Origin: CAWAND01 sp963727915
GTDB lineage: Bacteria; Chloroflexota; Anaerolineae; Anaerolineales; E44-bin32
Assembly: GCA_963727915.1 (NCBI GenBank)
Contig: CAVSID010000002.1
Location: 434,001-498,000 of the forward strand
Reading direction: 5' to 3'
Length of the DNA: 64,000 bases
The translations under genes were made by a program, and so were the position numbers. How positions within the stretch are numbered: position 1 is the first letter of the stretch; every line of letters starts with the position of its first letter. The notes under the pieces are model-generated. The model saw only the letters and a program-made list of their open reading frames with translations, had not been told where the DNA came from and ran no database searches. Below are positions 58,402-64,000 of the stretch, one piece after another.

Positions 58402-58504
58402 GCATTTTCATAGTCCCTGCTCTGTCGAAACATAAGGGGCGGATGACGTCGGCCGGGCCGGTTGATTCGCTCGCCATGGCAGGCTGCGTGGGCCCCTCCC
58501 TCCG

Positions 58505-58626
58505 TGTCATTGCGAGGGGCCGCAGGCCGCCGAAGCAAACGTTCCGATCTGAGTTCACCGTCCCTTGCCAGACGTCGCCAGAACAAGCCCAAACGATTGC
58601 TTCGCTCCCTCTGGTCGCTCGCAATG
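58505..58626. repeat. Palindromic repeat unit 1 (left of GIY-YIG gene)
   Basis: The unit starts TGTCATTGCGAGG, has GCCGCCGAAGCAAACGTT, a spacer with GATCTGAGTTCACCG, then AAACGATTGCTTCGC and ends CTCGCAATG. The ends are inverted, so the unit can fold as one long hairpin. Confidence 0.8.
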
Positions 58627-58640
58627 CAAATGGTGGCTCG

Positions 58641-58760
58641 TGTCATTGCGCGTCGGCCGCCGAAGCAAACGTTTCGATCTGAGATCACCGTCCCTTGCCA
58701 GACTGTCGCCATAACAAGCCCAAACGATTGCTTCGCTCCCTCTGGTCGCTCGCAATGACA
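58641..58760. repeat. Palindromic repeat unit 2
   Basis: This has the same organisation and nearly the same sequence as unit 1, ending CTCGCAATGACA. Direct orientation to unit 1. Confidence 0.8.
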
Positions 58761-58770
58761 TGCTGACTCG

Positions 58771-58811
58771 TGTCATTGCGAGGCGGCGTTAGCCGCCGAA
58801 GCAATCGTTTC
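58771..58811. repeat. Palindromic repeat half-unit 3
   Basis: This is only the left half: TGTCATTGCGAGGCGGCG ... GCCGCCGAAGCAATCGTTT. It ends 10 bases before the GIY-YIG stop. Confidence 0.75.
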
Positions 58812-58821
58812 ATTCCAAAGT

Positions 58822-59105
58822 TCACAGATCTTTGGCAAGGTCATCCCACCCCGGATTCACGCCCTCGATCAAGCGCACTTTGCCCGACGCGAGCCTGCCT
58901 TGATCTGTTTCTCTTTTACGATGGCTTGTCTCACATCCGTCGTTTCTTCGAAGTAGACAAGCTTTCCCAATGCGTACTTCCGCGTGAACCAGCCACCCCG
59001 CCCATCCCGGTGCTGCCGCACCCTGCGTGGATCGTTGGTGATTCCGGTGTAGAGCGTGGTGTTGTTCTTGTTGGTCATGATGTAGACATAGTAGCGGTTG
59101 GCCAT
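58822..59105 (-). CDS. GIY-YIG nuclease domain protein (frameshifted end)
   Basis: This small protein has about 94 residues: MANRYYVYIMTNKNNTTLYT has the paired YVYI...YTG motif, followed by ITNDPRRVRQH and, near the end, EKQIKAGSRRAK. A frame change near 58890 continues it to IEGVNPGWDDLAKDL, the usual end of the UPF0213/YhbQ-like GIY-YIG family. The gene is bracketed on both sides by palindromic repeats: three units on one side and one on the other. Such an arrangement would suit a mobile or repeat-associated element. Confidence 0.85.
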
Positions 59106-59144
59106 GTTCCCCCCTGGGTGTTATGGCGTGGCGCCTTCTTTCCA

Positions 59145-59270
59145 TGTCATTGCAGGCGGCGCTAGCCGCCGAAGCAATCGTTCCGATCTGAGATCACCGT
59201 CCCCTGCCAGCCAGGTGTCGCCACAACAAGCCCAAACGATTGCTTCGCCCCTGCGGGGCTCGCAATGACA
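59145..59270. repeat. Palindromic repeat unit 4 (right of GIY-YIG gene)
   Basis: This is the full unit in the same orientation as units 1 and 2 (TGTCATTGCAGGCGGCG to CTCGCAATGACA). It ends two bases before the DUF3160 stop codon. Confidence 0.8.
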
Positions 59271-59271
59271 T

Positions 59272-61798
59272 CTAGTAGGATCGCCCCAACCACTCCGTGT
59301 TCTCGGCGATCCAGCCTTCCTTTGCATTTGAACCGTTCAGGAAGGTACACCACTCGCAGTCGACCTTCCACCAGCGATGCCCCCCGCTCTCCACCGGGCC
59401 GTCGATGAAGGTCAGGTAGCTGTCCTGACCTAGCAGGCCCACGACCGGCGCGTCCGCCGATGGCGAGGCGCGCAGGTTGTAGCGATCACCGGCCTCGCGT
59501 CACGAGGTAGGTGTCGCCCACCCGGAAGAACAGCGCCTCCGCCACCGCCCCGCCCTCCAGCGAAAAGGCATCTGCCCACGCCGGCCGCTGAGGGGCTTGT
59601 CCCGTGTCGAGTTTTTGGCGCCACTCGTCATCCGTCAGGCGCTGATCGCGCGGCTGGATGAATTCGTAGTAGGAGAACACGCCGCCCTGCGCCACTTCCT
59701 GGCCACCTTCGAGCGGGACGATGACGTAGATCCGGTCGACGTAGCCGGTGGCGGCTTCCAGCACGGACCCGGCGGCGCCGGAGACAGCCGCCACTATCGG
59801 GACCTTGGGCGGCTCGCCGATGGGTTCGTTGTAGGGCGTGCGGAGGTAGGTGCACTCATGGAACCCGAGGCAGCCGGTGATGGCGTAGCGCAGATCGCCG
59901 AGGTCTTCCCCGGCCAGCTCGCGGGCCGCCGCCGTGCCCAGATCGTCCAGCGCACTCGCCAGCTGGGTCATGGCATGCACCGCATCGGCGGCGCTCTGCT
60001 CGGGAAAAGGCGGGGCTGTGTCTTGATACCCCTCCGGATTGACGCGCGCTCTCAACCCCCTCCCCGATCGTCCGGGCGATGTAGGCCATGCGGTAGAAGG
60101 CTTGCGGGTTGGGTTCGACATAGCTCGGCGCCGGATCGGAGGTGGGGGGTCCTCCGCCGCCCAGGCCCTCCGGCATCTTGGAGTACAGCACCGTATCGTG
60201 CTTGAGCTCGGTCCAGCTGCCCAGGGCGGCGTTCAGATCCTTGGCCCCCCAGGCGTCGGTCTGCATGAACTGCAGGGAAAGCATTGTCCTTGGGCGCCAC
60301 CACCGGGAGGAACGAATAAAGCCAGGCGCTGTAAGCGCGTCCCAGCCATTGCGAACTCGGGCTGGGCGGCGGCCGCCCCCTTGAGCGCCTCCAGGTTCTC
60401 CGGGTAGTTGGGGAAGGTCATGTCGCCGCGCCGCTGGAGCGCGTCCATCGCCGTGCCCGACCCGAAGACGGCCATCACGTCCAACCCAGTGGGGAAATCG
60501 CGCTTTGTGCCGTCAGCGCGGATCCCGACCTGGTCGAAGATCAAGGACTGGAAGATGTTGGCATCCATGGTGAAACGCTGGCCCATCAGACGCCAGCCCT
60601 TTTCGACCTGCAGATCAGAAGTGAAATCAGCGAAGGTCGAGTTGATCTGCGGCGCCGGTAGGTCGCCGGTGGAGGCCAGGAAGGTCTGCCATTGGGCGTC
60701 GTCGGCCAGACCCGAAATCGTCACGTCGGGGCCGTAGACCTGGTCCATCAGGGCTGCGTATTCGAGGGGCCCGAGATCGTCGGTGGGACCCACCAGGAAG
60801 TCGAGCAGCCGGTTGACGTCGCTCCAACTGGACGACGCCGACCAACCGTCGGCATCGGCCTCTCGCATGGCCAGGGTGATGATCAGCGGCACCCGCGACG
60901 GCTCGAAGGATGGGTCTTGGGCGTCCCCCAGCGCGAAATGGACCCGCCCCAGCCAGGTCATGCCGCGGAAATAGCCCTCCAGGTCCGGGTCGCCGGCATA
61001 GTGGCCGACCGGCTTGTAGGCGCCGTAATCGTCCTCGAAATCGGGGAACAGGACCGATATGGTCCCGCCCCCCGGCGTCCATGATCTGCTTCAGCTGCGC
61101 CTCGACCTCAGCTGGCATGACCTGCGAGGGCGGCGCCGAGGGGTCGAACAGGTGGATGGCGACCTCGAGATAGGCCTCGGCCAGCGCCGTGTCGGATTCG
61201 ATCGGGGTGCCCTGGGTCTGATTGGCATAGGCGCGGACCTGGTCACGCGTGGCGGTGAGCAGCGCCAGCATCTGGGTGCGCAGGACCTGGCGTTCGAGCG
61301 CCTTGAGCAGGTCGTCGAACTGCAGATGCAGCGCGTGATAGGCCTCGTCGACCGTGCGGAAGAACGGCTGGCCGGTAACGTAGGCCGTTTCGTAGCGGAT
61401 GTCGTTGAACTGCGCCTCCTGGCTGCGGATGACGACGAAGCCGTTCTGGGCCAGGAAACGCTGCTGCTCGGCGGTCAGGCCGGCCAGCACCTCGCGCATT
61501 GGCCACGTCCGGCAAATCGATGGGCAAGGACGATCGGCGGGCCAGCATACGGCGCCGGCGACCACGGCGTAACTGGCGTCTGGTAGAAGGGCTCGGAGAG
61601 GTCGAGCGCGAAGGCGTTGAGCCTGCCGGATGTGGGGGATTGCGTTTCCAGGGATGATGGCTGGGTGGGCACCTGCCCGGCGGCCGTAGAGGACGCAGCG
61701 ACGGTGGCCGTCGTCGGCGCCCCCAGCGAACAGGCGAAAGTGCTCGCCAGGAGGAGAACCAGGACCAGGGCAGTGGCAGGACGGTGCATTCGGCCCAT
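59272..61798 (-). CDS. DUF3160 lipoprotein with C-terminal SH3b-like domain (at least four frameshifts)
   Basis: This protein has about 840 residues, starting MGRMHRPATALVLVLLLAST at 61798 with lipobox Cys in FACS. A Pro/Ser linker is followed by the DUF3160 core: LTAEQQRFLAQNGFVV, NDIRYETAYVTGQPFF, DEAYHALHLQFDDLLK, DMTFPNYPENLEALKG, WTELKHDTVLYSKMP and HECTYLRTPYNEPIG. The C-terminal ~60 residues (RYNLRASPSADAPVVGLL, RWWKVDCEWC) are an SH3b domain. Frame changes lie near 61520, 61070, 60290, 60050 and 59500. Such an accumulation is unusual even for this window. DUF3160 function is unknown. Confidence 0.75.
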
Positions 61799-62199
61799 CT
61801 CGTCGACCCCTTTGGGTTGTCAAGTGCAACGGATTGGATCAAGCATAGGCGGAAAGGCGAGGCGGAGCAATGCCGGGGGATGTCAGCTCAGGCTTGAGGC
61901 CGACGGTGGTCCCGGAAACGCTGAAAGTGCTGATTGCCCTGATGGCACTGACGCTCGCCCATGCTCTGCCCTGACCACGCAGGTTCGGGACAGTAGGAGA
62001 CTCACGTCCGGGTCAGAAATCGGTGCGATCAGCGATCCCGAGTGCCCCCGTGCCCATTTCGGTCTAGAACCGCCCCATTGTCCGCGGTGAGAGCGGCGCC
62101 ACACCCCTTCCGTCCAGCCTGAGCCCATCTGAATCCCTATCCGACGACCTCTCGACTGGTCGAAGGCGGCTGCCATAATGCGGGAACCCGAAAAGGTGC
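61799..62199. other. Intergenic region, no gene seen
   Basis: This 400-base gap lies between the DUF3160 start and the stop of the repeat protein. No ORF with family similarity or RNA gene was seen. It should hold the DUF3160 promoter. Confidence 0.4.
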
Positions 62200-63743
62200 C
62201 TAGGAACCCAACGGCACCAGGCTCAGGAACCAGCCGATTCGCAGCACGGCATATCTCGGAAGGAGCGTGAGGACGCCATCCCCAGGCGGGACAACCAGCG
62301 TCCAACGGCCGCGTTGTACCAACAGGCGGCGATCGAGGTGGACAGGCCCCCGCAGGACCAACTCGTCCGGCGACAGCTGGCCAAGGGAAATCGTGCCGGT
62401 CAGCCGAGCGACCTGCCCATCCGGCAGGGTCACTTCGGCTCCGAAAGGGAGATCGAAGAGCCGGGCACGGGCGAACTGGCTATTTTCGACCTGCACCTGC
62501 ATCGACCCGCCCTGAATGCTCACCGCCACTGGGCCGTCGCCGGTAATTAAACGGTTTCGTGAGCGATAGCTTCGCATCGAAATCGAGCGAGCCATCCGGC
62601 GCCATGCCCGCGATCGAGCGTGCCCCCCAAGTTGAGCTCCCCCCACCGACAGTGACATCAACCTGGACATCCAGGCCTTCCAGGTTCGCGTACTTGAACT
62701 GGCTGGCCTCCACCGTGACCGAGACCGTGCCGCCCGGTTTCATCGTCGCCGAGACATCGCCCTGGTGGTAGTCGAACGGATCTGTGAGCGATAGCTTCGC
62801 ATCGAAATCGATCGAGCCGTCCGGCGCCATGCCGGCGTCGAGGGTGCCCCCCAACTTGAGCTCCCCCCCACCGACGGTGACATCAACCTGGACATCCAGG
62901 CCTTCCAGGTTCGCGCCTTTGAACTGGCTGGCCTCCACCGTGACCGAGACCGTGCCGCCCGGTTGCATCGTCGCCGAGACATCGCCCTGGTGGTAGTCGA
63001 ACAGACTTCTGTGAGCGATAGCTTCGCATCGAAATCGATCGAGCCATCCGGCGCCATGCCGGCGTCGAGGGTGCCCCCCAACGTTGAGCGTCCCCCCCAC
63101 CGACGGTGACATCAACCTGGACATCCAGGCCTTCCAGGGTCGCGCCCTTGAACTGGCTGGCCTCCACCATGACCAAGACCGTGCCGCCCGGTTTCATCGT
63201 CGCCGACACGTCGCCCTGCTGGTAATCGAAGGGGTCCGTCAGACGCAACTCCCCGTTGAGATCGATGCCTCCATCAGGGCTGTACTGGCCGTCCACGGTG
63301 CCGGAGAGTTTGAGGCCCGACCCATCCCCAACCGCGATCACAACCTCCAACCCGTACAGGTCGACCGGCGCCAGGATGTTGGCCTCCACGTCGATACCGA
63401 CATCGCCCCGCTCGGACAGGCTGGCTTGGACGTCGCCGGCGGATGTGGCGAACGGAGCCGCCAGTTGGCCAGCGGCATGGCCGCTCAGCACGCCCTGTGC
63501 CAGCTCACCGTCCAGGAAGACGCCCGCTATCGAAAGCGGGCCCTGCCCTCCTCCGAGCTCTGCCGTGAAGGGCACGCCCTTGAGCGGCGTGGGACCATTG
63601 GGGTCCAACGTCACATCCAGGACGAAGGTGCCACCGTCCGTTTTCACGGTGACGGCGTCCATCGACGGCGCAGCGGCCGTTGGGACGGACGCCAACAAAG
63701 CCAACGCCGAGACCGCCAGGGTCAACAGGGATAAGTGCTTCAT
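62200..63743 (-). CDS. Secreted repeat protein, about 75-residue units (frameshifted)
   Basis: The signal peptide MKHLSLLTLAVSALALLASV is followed by cleavage near TAA-APS. The mature protein has a unique region to about residue 160, then tandem beta-rich units of 75 residues. Each unit contains LGGTLDAGMAPDGSIDFDAK, LSLTDPFDYHQGDVSATM, KPGGTVSVTVEASQFK and LEGLDVQVDVTVGGG. Three near-identical units and one diverged unit are present. Frame changes of one or two bases occur within units, as expected for repeats assembled with errors. The last part ends LRIGWFLSLVPLGS. Function unknown; the pattern suggests a surface filament or adhesin. Confidence 0.6.
62570..63240. repeat. Tandem ~225-bp DNA repeats in the secreted repeat gene
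   Basis: Three units of 225 bp (75 codons), with GGCTGGCCTCCACCGTGACC at 62701 and 62926 and a variant at 63155. The third spacing is 229, with four extra bases at two homopolymer-like spots, matching the frame changes. Confidence 0.8.
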
Positions 63744-64000
63744 CCGTGGTCTCCTCTAGGTGAGGCCCGATCAGGCCCCCCTTCCACAAGGTGCAAATCG
63801 TTTGCTTAGAGATAATCCGGGTGCAGTGCTGGGAGATGCTATGGGTTCTGGTTACAAGGTGACATTGTAGCCCAGGAGCGGCCAAGCTGCCAAATGTGAG
63901 GATCATCCGCCGTCATCGGTCGGGCGGCCGCCTCCAACTCGTGGCGAGGCGTCTCCCACTTCATGTCATGGCGAGGCGGCGCAGGTGCAGCTTGTCATGG
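63744..64000. other. Upstream region ending in a partial palindromic repeat
   Basis: This holds the promoter region of the repeat gene. From about 63963 to the window edge, CATGTCATGGCGAGGCGGCG is a variant of the left repeat end (CATGG in place of CATTG). A similar variant lies near 53140 and 55165. Confidence 0.4.

Noticed and set aside
62570..63240. Regular repeats as a CRISPR array
   Set aside because: Units are 225 bp, coding, in frame and without short repeat/spacer structure; no cas genes.

Overview
The window reads as a piece of an uncultured, GC-rich Chloroflexota genome, most likely Anaerolineae. This is an inference. It rests on many secreted lipoproteins whose lipobox is followed by long Pro/Thr/Ser linkers, a secreted protein ending in a YLPLV-type tail, and gene types typical of that phylum (Hdr/Qmo-like genes, MoxR-BatA operon, DUF3160, F5/8-type C-terminal domains). 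No rRNA, tRNA, CRISPR array, IS transposase or phage genes were seen. About twenty otherwise good genes are broken by one-base frameshifts, often in homopolymers, with reading resuming in the next frame. Assembly or sequencing indels explain this better than mass pseudogenisation, so broken genes are given here as single CDS features with the shift position noted.

Layout. 1-4.1 kb: the start of an AddB-like nuclease/helicase gene and a three-gene NatAB-type ABC exporter. 4.2-5.5 kb: a PrmA-like methyltransferase overlapping a small protein; both appear to carry an Os1348/NHLP-type leader-like domain. 5.6-6.0 kb: cold-shock gene 1. 6-14.5 kb: secreted hydrolases, SH3/Ig-like lipoproteins and pirin. 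14.8-22.3 kb: a LysR regulator converging on a sulfur-related operon (ArsR, TusA, MvhD-like, two HdrA-like flavoproteins, a winged-helix protein, a QmoC-like membrane subunit, DsrE). 22.5-25.6 kb: an XRE/DUF2975 pair divergent from a lipoprotein. 25.8-31.4 kb: a signalling block (HD-GYP protein, two response regulators, a HisKA_3 sensor kinase). 31.6-35.4 kb: secreted proteins. 35.9-40.9 kb: a trypsin-like protease, then MoxR-DUF58-VWA-VWA. 41-47.5 kb: DUF362, SIMPL, cold-shock gene 2, UbiA, ADP-ribosylglycohydrolase, a receiver protein and a ROK kinase. 47.8-50.8 kb: a MerR-like regulator with a VIT-VWA protein. 51.2-55.2 kb: a recent tandem duplication of a glycoside-hydrolase lipoprotein. 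55.4-63.7 kb: a C39-like secreted protein, a TPR membrane protein, a GIY-YIG gene bracketed by palindromic repeats, a DUF3160 lipoprotein and a secreted repeat protein.

How the genes work together. The sulfur operon encodes sulfur carriers (TusA, DsrE) with a quinone-linked flavoprotein/iron-sulfur chain, controlled by ArsR and perhaps by a CRP/FNR-type factor. Five perfect TGTGA-N6-TCACA palindromes are scattered through the window. The two cold-shock genes share a conserved leader of about 150 nt. The MerR-like regulator and VIT-VWA gene sit behind a perfect palindrome that overlaps the predicted promoter.

The best leads for something undescribed are the leader-domain methyltransferase pair, the repeat-bracketed GIY-YIG element, the Qmo variant with a split, cysteine-poor MvhD subunit, and the MerR/VIT-VWA unit.
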